Part shown: piece after piece, positions 1-5,863 of the stretch
How positions within the stretch are numbered: position 1 is the first letter of the stretch
How the letters are laid out: each line of letters opens with the position of its first letter
Origin: Deltaproteobacteria bacterium
GTDB taxonomy: Bacteria; Desulfobacterota; JAFDIG01
Length of the DNA stretch: 7,590 nt
Assembly: GCA_019308145.1 (NCBI GenBank)
Contig: JAFDIG010000103.1
Span: 1 to 7,590, forward strand
Direction: 5' to 3'
Translations under genes and position numbers: made by a program
The notes under the pieces: model-generated
The model's database searches: none
What the model was told of the DNA's origin: nothing
The model's input: the letters and a program-made list of their open reading frames with translations, nothing else

Positions 1-330
1 AGTGCTGTTTTAAGAGATATAGGTAATATCATTAATAAAAATCTTCGAGATATCGATGTTTCTGGAAGATATGGAGGAGAAGAATTTGTTGCATATTTAA
101 GGGAGATAAGAAAAGATGTTGCTTTTAAAGTAGCAGAAAGGATAAGAAAAAGAATAGAGAAGCATGAATTTAAACATGAAGGTTATCTTTTACATATAAC
201 AATTAGTATTGGAATATCTCAATTTCCAGATGATGGGAGAAATTATAAGGAATTACTTAAAAATGCTGATAAAGCCCTTTATATTGCAAAGGAGAAGGGG
301 AGGAATAGAGTGGTTCTTTTTAATAGTTAG
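1..330 (+). CDS. Diguanylate cyclase, GGDEF domain (C-terminal part only)
   Basis: The reading frame is open from the first base of the window and ends with TAG at 328-330, giving 109 residues; the start lies outside. It encodes the C-terminal two thirds of a GGDEF domain, which makes cyclic di-GMP from two GTP. The signature GGEEF is at visible residues 25-29 (bases 73-87), a catalytically competent variant. Five residues before it is RDID (residues 16-19), matching the RxxD product-inhibition I-site, so the enzyme is probably both active and feedback-regulated. The later conserved segments are present: ITISIGIS (about 69-76) and the ADKALYIAKEKGRNRV end (about 89-104). The protein stops shortly after the domain, so any sensor or receiver module must be N-terminal and cannot be seen here. 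Confidence 0.93.
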   Translation, partial: SAVLRDIGNIINKNLRDIDVSGRYGGEEFVAYLREIRKDVAFKVAERIRKRIEKHEFKHEGYLLHITISIGISQFPDDGRNYKELLKNADKALYIAKEKGRNRVVLFNS

Positions 331-336
331 TTCGAG

Positions 337-365
337 TTGAAAAAGAAGGATGAACTAAAGATATT
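337..365 (+). promoter_or_regulatory. Probable sigma-70-type promoter for the FMN-binding protein gene
   Basis: TTGAAA (337-342) and GATATT (360-365) are separated by 17 bases. That is 5/6 and 4/6 matches to the -35 and -10 consensus at ideal spacing, about 44 bases before the ATG at 410. AT-rich DNA produces such matches often. The same stretch also forms a 7-bp inverted repeat, TTAGTTC (327-333) with GAACTAA (352-358), followed by a T run at 364-369, so a weak terminator for the GGDEF gene is an alternative reading. Confidence 0.4.
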
Positions 366-409
366 TTTTGTAAAGTCCTTATTTTTTGGCGTCTAAATGG
401 GGGAATGTT

Positions 410-811
410 ATGAAACTTGCAGGAGAAATAAGAGATGCTTTTAAAAAAAATCTTGTATTTATAATAACAGCAGACAAAGAGGGTATTCCAAATGCAGCTC
501 CCAAAGGGAGTACACAAATTTTGGATGATGAGACATTAATGTTTATTGATGTTTTTGGCAAAAAAACGATAAAAAATCTCTCTGAAAACCCAAAAGTTGC
601 AGCAGTTGTTGCATCTATGGATAAGGATAAGATGATAGGCTATCAAGTTAAAGGAGTTGCAACAATTATTAAGGAAGGAGAGTTGTTTGATAAAGGTGTA
701 AGGTTTTGTAAGGAAAGAGGATTCCCTAATCCTAATTGTGTTGTTACCATAAAAATAGAAGAGGTTTATTCTCTTACCCCAGGTCCTAATGCAGGTCAAG
801 AGATTCGTTAG
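410..811 (+). CDS. Pyridoxamine 5'-phosphate oxidase-like FMN-binding split-barrel protein
   Basis: This 133-residue protein is a single split beta-barrel of the PNPOx-like flavoprotein superfamily. These cytoplasmic proteins usually bind FMN as dimers; the substrate of this subgroup is not known. Family features in order are the strand VFIITADKEGIPNAAPKGS (residues 16-34, the flavin-phosphate side of the barrel), the segment KKTIKNLSENPKVAAVV in the middle, GYQVKGVATII, and a C-terminal VTIKIEEVYSLTPGPNAG. I chose the ATG at 410 because GGGGGA (399-404) sits 5 bases upstream. A TTG at 386 would add 8 residues but has no visible ribosome site. The short length and lack of the C-terminal PNPOx dimerisation segment argue against a true PdxH. 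It is probably monocistronic; the next gene converges on it. Confidence 0.85.
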   Translation: MKLAGEIRDAFKKNLVFIITADKEGIPNAAPKGSTQILDDETLMFIDVFGKKTIKNLSENPKVAAVVASMDKDKMIGYQVKGVATIIKEGELFDKGVRFCKERGFPNPNCVVTIKIEEVYSLTPGPNAGQEIR

Positions 812-907
812 ATTTAGGTTGTTTTTTATTTAAAAAAGAAAATTTATCATTTTACATTCTATTTTTGAGGACGATTTAATATAAGAAGAGTGATTTAAAA
901 CAAAAAG

Positions 908-1450
908 TTATTTTCTCTTGTAAACAAAGGATAATTTTTTTATTATTTCATCTGTTTTAAAACCTATTATCTTTGCTACAATCCCTCCTTCTAAAAATTC
1001 AGCCAAAGCAAAAGAGGGGGGATAACCTTTTTTATCCTCATCTTTAAGATGTCCTGGATTGATAAAAAAAATTCCTTCTTTTATCTCTAAAAGAGGGATA
1101 TGAGAATGGCCAAATAATATAACATCTATTTCACCTTTTTTTATTAGTTCTTCAGGTTTTATATCAGATGAAAGATCATTTTTATGAGATTTTTCTGTAT
1201 GAGAGATCAATGTTCTTGCCCCTTCAAATCTTCTAACTGTCCTGTTAGGGATTAAAGGATCTTTATATTCAGGACAATATACCCCTGGTACACGAAGAAA
1301 CGGTATTTTCTCTTTTTCAAGAATTTTCGTATCAGCCCAATCATCTCCAAGGTGAATAATGGTTTCTATACCATTTTTTTTAAAATATTGTATTACTTCT
1401 TTAAAATTTTCTACAAAACCATGTGTATCGCTTACTATTCCTATCTTCAT
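908..1450 (-). CDS. YfcE/MJ0936-like metallophosphoesterase, variant metal site
   Basis: The 180-residue protein has the calcineurin-like phosphoesterase fold in the short YfcE/MJ0936 form, normally a dinuclear-metal phosphodiesterase. Visible motifs are SDTHG (residues 7-11; D8, H10), HLGD (33-36), SHTE (83-86), FGHSHIP (113-119) and NPGH (131-134). The canonical third motif GN(C/H)(D/E), whose Asn bridges the second metal, reads GVYC here (56-59), so that ligand is absent or replaced. Activity is likely but the metal site may differ; substrate unknown. AGAGGG (1455-1460) lies 4 bases before the ATG. It is the last gene of the probable operon from 3266, 64 bases after the HAD gene, with no obvious terminator behind it. 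The fold is secure, the specific function is not. Confidence 0.87.
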   Translation of the reverse strand: MKIGIVSDTHGFVENFKEVIQYFKKNGIETIIHLGDDWADTKILEKEKIPFLRVPGVYCPEYKDPLIPNRTVRRFEGARTLISHTEKSHKNDLSSDIKPEELIKKGEIDVILFGHSHIPLLEIKEGIFFINPGHLKDEDKKGYPPSFALAEFLEGGIVAKIIGFKTDEIIKKLSFVYKRK

Positions 1451-1514
1451 TTTTCCCTCTTATTTTCAGATTGATGAATTCTGCCTAAAATATATAGTCT
1501 ATTTTTAAAATTTT

Positions 1515-1985
1515 TTAGTCTCTCAATGTGGCAATTATTCTTAAAGGTTTTAGTAAAAAATCGATGGCATCTAAAGGGCTTTTTACAATAACATCTGCAT
1601 TCATCAAGCTTTTTGAATAAGAACCTTCTTTATCTATTACACATATGGAAAACAATGCTTTTCTCAACATAAGATGATCGTTTCTACCATTTCCTACAGC
1701 AACGGTTTTGTCGCTACCGAGTTCTTCTATAAGTGCTTCCTTTTTTTTAGAACTATCTTCGCCTTCTATAATTTTTATATTTACTTTAATTTTTTTGAAT
1801 ATCTCCCTTACATTTCCCCTTGTATCAGATGTAACTATTACCACATTCGTCTTTTTTGCAAGTAGATTAAGTCTATCTTTAACCTTAGCGGATATTCTGC
1901 CATCTGAAACAAGGGTTCCATTAAAATCAAATACTACATTTTCTATTTGTAGCCTACCATATCCTGGTATGTCATAACTTAGCAT
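1515..1985 (-). CDS. HAD-superfamily protein of the soluble P-type ATPase-like group (COG4087)
   Basis: This is a 156-residue haloacid-dehalogenase fold protein without an obvious cap domain. It begins with the IPGYG-type strand seen in this group. Motif I is DFNGTL (residues 20-25): the nucleophile D20 is present, but the usual second Asp is N22. Motif II is around VTSD (51-54), the Lys of motif III lies in KKK (80-82), and motif IV is GNGRND (98-103), resembling GDGxND of P-type ATPases. The pattern matches my memory of the small soluble P-type-ATPase-like proteins of archaea and some bacteria, whose role is unknown. The frame stays open upstream to 2030, but I prefer the ATG at 1985: the upstream AAGGGAG fits a ribosome site, and the ATG overlaps the rlmB stop by 7 bases (ATGCTAA), implying translational coupling. 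Confidence 0.85.
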   Translation of the reverse strand: MLSYDIPGYGRLQIENVVFDFNGTLVSDGRISAKVKDRLNLLAKKTNVVIVTSDTRGNVREIFKKIKVNIKIIEGEDSSKKKEALIEELGSDKTVAVGNGRNDHLMLRKALFSICVIDKEGSYSKSLMNADVIVKSPLDAIDFLLKPLRIIATLRD

Positions 1986-2719
1986 TTTAACTCCCTTTGG
2001 CGAACTATCTCGTAAAAAGCAACAGAACATGCTGCGGATAGATTTAAAGATTCAATCCTTCCAAACATTGGAATAAAGAGTAACTCATCACATCTTTTCC
2101 TAATAACAGGTCTTATACCTTTTTCTTCTCCACCAACAACCAAAACAAGATTATCAGGAAGATCTGTTTTAAAAAGAGGAATTGTTCCATCCATGGAAAG
2201 TCCATATACCCATAATCCTTTTCTTTTAACTATGTCAAGTGTATGGGCAAGATTTATAACCTTTGCGATCAATGTATGAAAAACCGCACCAGCTGATGCT
2301 TTTATAACAGTAGGGGTGATATGAGCTGCTCTGTGTGTCGGAAGCAAAATACCCTTCATGCCCATACAATGGCTACTTCTTATAACAGCACCGAGGTTTT
2401 GTGGGTCCATAATAGAATCAAGAGCTAAAAGTGTAAGCGGAGAGCTTTGAGCTAAAATTTCATTTAATTCAGTATATATAAAAGGTTCTATTTTAGCAGC
2501 AAAGCCTTGATGAGTTAGCACACCTGTCATTTTAGAGAGTTCACGCTTTTCAATCCTTTTTACAGGTATGCCTTTCATATAAGCAAGAGAGAGAATCTCC
2601 TTTGTTCTTTTCCCCTCTTCTTTTAGTTGCTTGGCTATATATATTGAGTCTAACGAAAGCTTATCAGCTCTTAAGGCTTCCCTTAAAGGATGATAACCAT
2701 ATATAATAGAAGGTTTCAT
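1979..2719 (-). CDS. rlmB: 23S rRNA (guanosine-2251-2'-O)-methyltransferase RlmB, SpoU/TrmH family
   Basis: The 246-residue length is typical of RlmB. It is an SAM-dependent SPOUT (trefoil-knot) 2'-O-methyltransferase, which in RlmB modifies a guanosine in the peptidyl-transferase region of 23S rRNA. The N-terminal substrate-binding domain begins with IIYGYHPLREAL (residues 5-16) and includes the LTHQG segment (68-72). The catalytic domain carries all three SpoU motifs: DPQNLGAVIRSS (105-116, with N108 and R114), VVGGEEKGIRP (194-204), and IPMFGRIESLNLSAA (216-230, with E223 and N226). The ATG at 2719 has an in-frame stop two codons upstream and only a weak ribosome site, so it may depend on coupling to the gene 28 bases upstream. 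A related TrmH-family paralogue with another RNA target is the main alternative. Confidence 0.9.
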   Translation of the reverse strand: MKPSIIYGYHPLREALRADKLSLDSIYIAKQLKEEGKRTKEILSLAYMKGIPVKRIEKRELSKMTGVLTHQGFAAKIEPFIYTELNEILAQSSPLTLLALDSIMDPQNLGAVIRSSHCMGMKGILLPTHRAAHITPTVIKASAGAVFHTLIAKVINLAHTLDIVKRKGLWVYGLSMDGTIPLFKTDLPDNLVLVVGGEEKGIRPVIRKRCDELLFIPMFGRIESLNLSAACSVAFYEIVRQRELKC

Positions 2720-2747
2720 ATCTTAAAAAATTGTTAAAAATAAAACT

Positions 2748-3266
2748 TTATTGGCATAAAAGAGTAAAAGAAGGCGTTACATGATAAGAATGAAAAAGTA
2801 CTACATCTATAAAATAATTATACCCCATTCTATCAACTTTAGATAGACCAATGCCTTCAAATTTAGGGCTCCCTATTGCAGAAAAATTCCCTGTTTTTAT
2901 AATGATCCCTTTCCCCTTTTTTATTACCTTCCAGGGGGTTTCAATACTTCCTTTTTCCAGGATTATTATCCTATCTGCTATTCTATTAGCTAAAATATAA
3001 CCCTTTTTCTTTACCACTCCTTTGAAATATATATTGAGAGAGAATTTTTCTTTGTTTGTTTTTGCAATTCTTTTTTTTATTAATTTAATAGAGTAATCTA
3101 AATAAAGAACCCAACCTTCCTGATTATTAAAATATGCAAGATTGCCACTTGCAATTGGATGAGAGGTATCTAATTCAATGGTAACCTTTGTTTCTCCTTG
3201 AGATGGAAGGGCAAAAAAGAAAATAAAGAATATAATAAAAAGTTGCAATAAATATTTTAAATTCAT
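2748..3266 (-). CDS. Exported protein of unknown function
   Basis: The 172-residue protein begins with a Sec signal peptide: MNLK, then a hydrophobic stretch rich in Phe and Ile to about residue 20, then a plausible cleavage after SQG near residue 24. No lipobox Cys is present. The mature part of about 148 residues is rich in Lys, Ile and Val with alternating hydrophobic residues (for example YILANRIADRIIIL), suggesting a mainly beta protein of the periplasm or outer surface. I do not recognise a family, and I see no catalytic motif or repeat. It is the first gene of the probable four-gene operon, downstream of a good promoter. AAGGAT (3282-3287) is about 15 bases before the ATG, rather far for a ribosome site, but the signal peptide starts exactly at this Met, supporting the start. 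Its co-transcription with rlmB may be only positional. Confidence 0.8.
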   Translation of the reverse strand: MNLKYLLQLFIIFFIFFFALPSQGETKVTIELDTSHPIASGNLAYFNNQEGWVLYLDYSIKLIKKRIAKTNKEKFSLNIYFKGVVKKKGYILANRIADRIIILEKGSIETPWKVIKKGKGIIIKTGNFSAIGSPKFEGIGLSKVDRMGYNYFIDVVLFHSYHVTPSFTLLCQ

Positions 3267-3298
3267 TTCTTTTGCTTCAAAATCCTTAATTTTTAAAA

Positions 3299-3326
3299 CT
3301 TATCAAATCTATCTAAATGATGTCAA
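3299..3326 (-). promoter_or_regulatory. Sigma-70-like promoter of the secreted protein-rlmB-HAD-phosphoesterase operon
   Basis: Read on the - strand, a perfect -35 TTGACA (3321-3326) is followed after 16 bases by GATAAG (3299-3304), 4/6 to the -10 consensus. The -10 lies about 33 bases before the ATG at 3266, leaving a 5' leader of roughly 25 bases. No inverted repeat overlaps it, so no regulator is suggested. Confidence 0.6.
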
Positions 3327-3375
3327 GTGTTGATACCTTTTATTATAGGAGCACACCCTCTTATGGTTAAAAAAA

Positions 3376-3543
3376 TCATATTTTAAATTTTTCTATCTTT
3401 TCTTTAACAAGTTTTATTATCTTTTCGCATTTTGCAATCGTTTTTTTCAGCTTCACTTTGATCATCAAAAGGATAGCAACTTTTATCTCTTTTTCTGCTT
3501 GAGCTAACCATCTGATACTTTCAATTTTAAGGTTTTCTTCCAT
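3376..3543 (-). pseudogene. HEPN-domain toxin remnant (internally deleted)
   Basis: A 55-codon frame remains: ATG at 3543, TGA at 3376-3378. Its first 23 codons read like the start of a HEPN-domain protein (MEENL, then RWLAQAEKEIKVA). Its last 21 codons (from TIAKCEKIIKLVKEKI) read like the final helix of that family. The 11 codons between are nonsense in this frame, but another frame there gives YPFDDQSEAEK, the expected sequence just before the final helix. So a large internal segment, including the RX4-6H ribonuclease motif, is missing at about 3475-3477, and a one-base shift in a 7-base A run (3441-3447 on the + strand as T) restores the frame. Intact members have roughly 120-140 residues. 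The start overlaps the preceding MNT remnant by 17 bases, as in MNT/HEPN operons. Family assignment is from pattern memory. A real 55-residue peptide cannot be excluded. Confidence 0.5.
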
Positions 3544-3665
3544 ATATTACCTTCCCGGTTTTTAATGCATGCCTTAAAAATCTACTAACAGATAAGGTTC
3601 TTTCAAGCTCTTTGTCAAGCTTTCGCTTTTTTCCTATCTCTAATTTTTTGTAAAGTTATAGTCAT
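3527..3665 (-). pseudogene. MNT-type nucleotidyltransferase antitoxin remnant (frameshifted, core missing)
   Basis: An ATG at 3665, preceded by GAAAGG as a ribosome site, opens MTITLQKIRDRKKAKA and stops at TGA 3615-3617. Reading the A run at 3627-3632 with one base fewer continues as KKRKLDKELERTLSVSRFL, then RHALKTGKVIYGRKP, to TAA at 3527-3529. The tail GKVIYGR, after a helix, is typical of the C-terminus of small nucleotidyltransferase (MNT) proteins, and the start resembles their N-terminal helix. The catalytic core (GSxxRG and the Asp pair) is absent, so about two thirds of the gene is lost. Position just before the HEPN remnant, with overlap, supports the pairing. The N-terminal assignment is weaker than the C-terminal one; an unrelated short ORF is the alternative. 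Confidence 0.42.
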
Positions 3666-3708
3666 TTTTTTATACCTTTCGTTAAAATTTATTTGTGTTA
3701 TTTAATAT

Positions 3709-3737
3709 ATTCTATTATTAACTGATATCCACGTCAA
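3709..3737 (-). promoter_or_regulatory. Promoter of the decayed MNT/HEPN locus, with overlapping inverted repeat
   Basis: On the - strand TTGACG (3732-3737) and TAGAAT (3709-3714) are exactly 17 bases apart, each a 5/6 match to consensus, and about 43 bases before the MNT remnant's ATG. The imperfect inverted repeat TTAACTGA (3718-3725) / TCAATTAA (3734-3741) overlaps the -35 and spacer and could be an operator of the former toxin-antitoxin pair. The operator is inference only. Confidence 0.5.
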
Positions 3738-3741
3738 TTAA

Positions 3742-3881
3742 AAGATTTTTTTCATAAGGTTGAGAAGATATCGAATTTTTTCAAACTTTTTAATGAGGTT
3801 TTAAAATTTTTAGAACGAATGGCGAATTTTTTAATTATAAGAGTTAAAGTAATAAAAAGAGAAAAGCTCACACTTTCTATC
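3742..3881. other. AT-rich stretch with no recognised gene
   Basis: I find no coding frame of useful length, RNA gene or strong hairpin on either strand. The only structure is a 10-base direct repeat, CGAATTTTTT, at 3772-3781 and 3823-3832, 51 bases apart start to start. It may be leftover DNA from whatever accompanied the decayed toxin-antitoxin pair. Confidence 0.5.
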
Positions 3882-3908
3882 TTGAATTTTTGTTAGATTT
3901 TATATAAT
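3882..3908 (+). promoter_or_regulatory. Possible promoter of the M18 aminopeptidase-rfaE2 pair
   Basis: TTGAAT (3882-3887) and a perfect TATAAT (3903-3908) are 15 bases apart. The -10 is ideal and the spacing is short. The ATG lies 56 bases beyond the -10. In DNA this rich in A and T the -10 alone is weak evidence, but this is the best candidate before the gene. Confidence 0.42.
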
Positions 3909-3964
3909 TTGTTTTTTATTAAATAAAAACTATTTAAATAAGAAATATAAAGAGGAGATATAAG

Positions 3965-5368
3965 ATGAAAACTGATACTATTGAAAAAGAGATCAAGTAC
4001 AAAAAAAAGATGGCATGGGATAATCTTGATGAAGGTTTAAGAAAAAGAGCCTTTGAATTTTGTGAAGATTATAAAAAGTTTATCACAGATGCGAAAACAG
4101 AACGAGAAACCATTAATAAAATATTAGATCTATCAAAAAAAGCTAATTTTAAGGATGGTGAGCTTTATAAAGAAGGTGATCGTTTCTTTTTTGTTAAGCA
4201 TAAAAAGATAATGGCGTTAGTTAGAAAAGGTAAAAAAAGAGCAAAAGAAGGTCTATCCATAGTAGTATCTCATATTGATGCGCCAAGGCTTGATCTAAAA
4301 CAAAACCCTTTATATGAGGATGTTGACTTATGTATGCTAAGGACACATTATTATGGGGGTATAAAAAAATATCATTGGACAGCCATGCCATTATCTTTAC
4401 ATGGGGTTATAATAAAAAAGGATGGTTCGGTAGTAGAATTAAGTATCGGGGAAAAATTAGAAGACCCAGTCTTTACCATATGTGATTTGCTACCTCATCT
4501 CTCTCATAAGATTCAGGATGAAAAAAAACTTAAAGAGGCAATAGAGGGGGAAAAATTAACTCTTATGGCGGGCTCCATTCCTTTATCTGATAAGAATGCA
4601 AAAGAGAGGGTAAAACTTAATATTTTGAAGATATTAAATGAAAGATATGGGTTGATCGAAGAAGATTTTTTAAGCGCGGATATTGAAATAGTCCCTGCTG
4701 GTGCTGCTAAAGATGTTGGCTTTGATCGTTCTATGGTTGGTGGTTATGGCCAAGATGACAGAGTATGCAGCTATAGCAATCTAAAGGCGATTATGGATTC
4801 AGAAGATCCTAAAAGATGGACAGTAGCATTATTTGTTGATAAGGAAGAGATTGGTAGTGATGGAAATACAGGAGCTAAATCTCGTTTTATTGAATATATA
4901 ACATCAAAAATTTTGGCTATTGATGGGGAAGAAAACCCTCAGTCAATAATAATGGATACTCTAATGCAATCCAGGGCATTATCAGCAGATGTAAATGGTG
5001 GGGTAAATCCTAATTATCAAGAGGTTCATGAAAAACAGAACGCTGCATTTTTGGGATATGGTGTTTGCGTGACAAAGTTTACTGGAAATGGTGGCAAATA
5101 TAGTGCAAGTGAAGCAAGTGCAGAATTTATGGGATGGATCCGCAAACTTTTTAACAAACATGGAGTTACATGGCAGACAGGGGAATTAGGAAAGATAGAT
5201 GAAGGAGGCGGAGGAACAGTTGCAAAATTTCTCTCTTACTATGGTATGGATATCATTGATTGTGGTGTTGCTCTGTTAGGAATGCATTCCCCTTTTGAAG
5301 TAGCAAGCAAACTGGATATATTTGAAACCTATAGAGCATACAAAACCTTTTTTGAGGCAGATTGGTGA
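3965..5368 (+). CDS. M18-family metallo-aminopeptidase (aminopeptidase 1)
   Basis: The 467-residue protein is a cytosolic, usually dodecameric, two-metal exopeptidase that releases N-terminal amino acids from peptides; in this family acidic or hydrophobic residues are often preferred. All M18 active-site blocks are present: SHIDAPRLDLK (102-112, ligand H103), GYGQDDRVCS (260-269, bridging Asp at 264/265), DKEEIGSDG (292-300, general base E294 and ligand E295), SADVNGG (340-346, ligand D342) and LGMHSPFE (438-445, ligand H441). Length fits the bacterial aminopeptidase 1 group. AGAGGAG (3951-3957), 7 bases before the ATG, is a good ribosome site. Its stop overlaps the start of rfaE2 by 4 bases, so the two are co-translated, although no functional link between peptide turnover and heptose activation is known to me. 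Confidence 0.95.
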   Translation: MKTDTIEKEIKYKKKMAWDNLDEGLRKRAFEFCEDYKKFITDAKTERETINKILDLSKKANFKDGELYKEGDRFFFVKHKKIMALVRKGKKRAKEGLSIVVSHIDAPRLDLKQNPLYEDVDLCMLRTHYYGGIKKYHWTAMPLSLHGVIIKKDGSVVELSIGEKLEDPVFTICDLLPHLSHKIQDEKKLKEAIEGEKLTLMAGSIPLSDKNAKERVKLNILKILNERYGLIEEDFLSADIEIVPAGAAKDVGFDRSMVGGYGQDDRVCSYSNLKAIMDSEDPKRWTVALFVDKEEIGSDGNTGAKSRFIEYITSKILAIDGEENPQSIIMDTLMQSRALSADVNGGVNPNYQEVHEKQNAAFLGYGVCVTKFTGNGGKYSASEASAEFMGWIRKLFNKHGVTWQTGELGKIDEGGGGTVAKFLSYYGMDIIDCGVALLGMHSPFEVASKLDIFETYRAYKTFFEADW

Positions 5369-5853
5369 AAAAAAAGATCTTTGAGAAATGGGAACCATTA
5401 ATTGAGATTATCTCAAAAAAACAAAAAGGTGGAGAGAAAATTGTTTTTACAAACGGATGTTTTGATATCATTCATGTTGGGCATATAAGATATCTAAAGA
5501 GAGCCAAAAAGCTTGGTGATGTTCTTATTGTTGGTATAAATTCAGATAACTCAGTTAGGTTGTTAAAAGGAGAAGGTCGGCCTATTACACCTCAAGAGGA
5601 AAGAGCAGAGATCTTAGCTGGACTTGAATTTGTTGATTATGTTACTTTTTTTAATGAATTATCTCCTTATAAAATAATTAAGGCATTTAAGCCAGATATC
5701 CTTGTAAAAGGTGGAGACTGGAGCGTTGAAACAACAATTGGAAAAGATATTGTAGAGAAAAGAGGGGGAAGGGTGGTTATAATCCCTTATGTAAAGGGGG
5801 TCTCCACCAGTAATATTATAAATAAAATAAAAAGCTCTTTTTTAGAGGAATAA
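5365..5853 (+). CDS. rfaE2: D-glycero-beta-D-manno-heptose 1-phosphate adenylyltransferase (stand-alone)
   Basis: The 162-residue protein is a nucleotidyltransferase of the cytidylyltransferase-like fold that joins ATP to heptose 1-phosphate, yielding ADP-heptose for the LPS inner core. The sequence shows TNGCFD (29-34), the HxGH signature HVGH (37-40) followed by IRYL, VGINSD (56-61), VKGGDW (114-119) and STSNII (147-152). The last is the ISTTxII-like motif that completes the nucleotide site. It is a single domain, so the kinase half found in fused HldE must be a separate gene elsewhere (HldA type). I chose GTG at 5365 as start: it overlaps the aminopeptidase TGA (GTGA) and has GAGG (5354-5357) 7 bases upstream. 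A TTG at 5362 would add one residue. Presence of this gene is the best indication of a diderm cell with heptose-containing LPS or glycoproteins. Confidence 0.93.
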   Translation: MKKKIFEKWEPLIEIISKKQKGGEKIVFTNGCFDIIHVGHIRYLKRAKKLGDVLIVGINSDNSVRLLKGEGRPITPQEERAEILAGLEFVDYVTFFNELSPYKIIKAFKPDILVKGGDWSVETTIGKDIVEKRGGRVVIIPYVKGVSTSNIINKIKSSFLEE

Positions 5854-5863
5854 ATAGTAATCT

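Noticed and set aside
363..376. 14-base sequence ATTTTTTGTAAAGT shared with 3643-3656
   Set aside because: One copy is in a leader and the other in the MNT remnant; low complexity and lack of flanking similarity make chance the simplest explanation.
386..409. TTG start at 386 for the FMN-binding protein
   Set aside because: There is no ribosome site before it, while the ATG at 410 has GGGGGA five bases upstream and fits the family's N-terminus.
536..799. Open frame of 87 codons on the - strand opposite the FMN-binding protein gene
   Set aside because: It is an antisense shadow of a well-supported gene, Asn/Phe/Cys-rich, with no motif.
822..837. TTTTTT-ATTT-AAAAAA palindrome after the FMN-binding protein gene as a terminator
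   Set aside because: It has no G/C in the stem and no T tract after it.
1986..2030. Upstream extension of the HAD protein to 2030
   Set aside because: The extra 15 residues would overlap rlmB by 52 bases and lack family similarity; the ATG at 1985 has a ribosome site and the ATGCTAA overlap.
3345..3364. Hairpin ATAGGAG-CACACC-CTCTTAT upstream of the rlmB operon promoter
   Set aside because: It is seven pairs with a G-U wobble on the + strand and a mismatch on the - strand, and neither side is followed by a T run, so there is no support for a terminator or RNA element.
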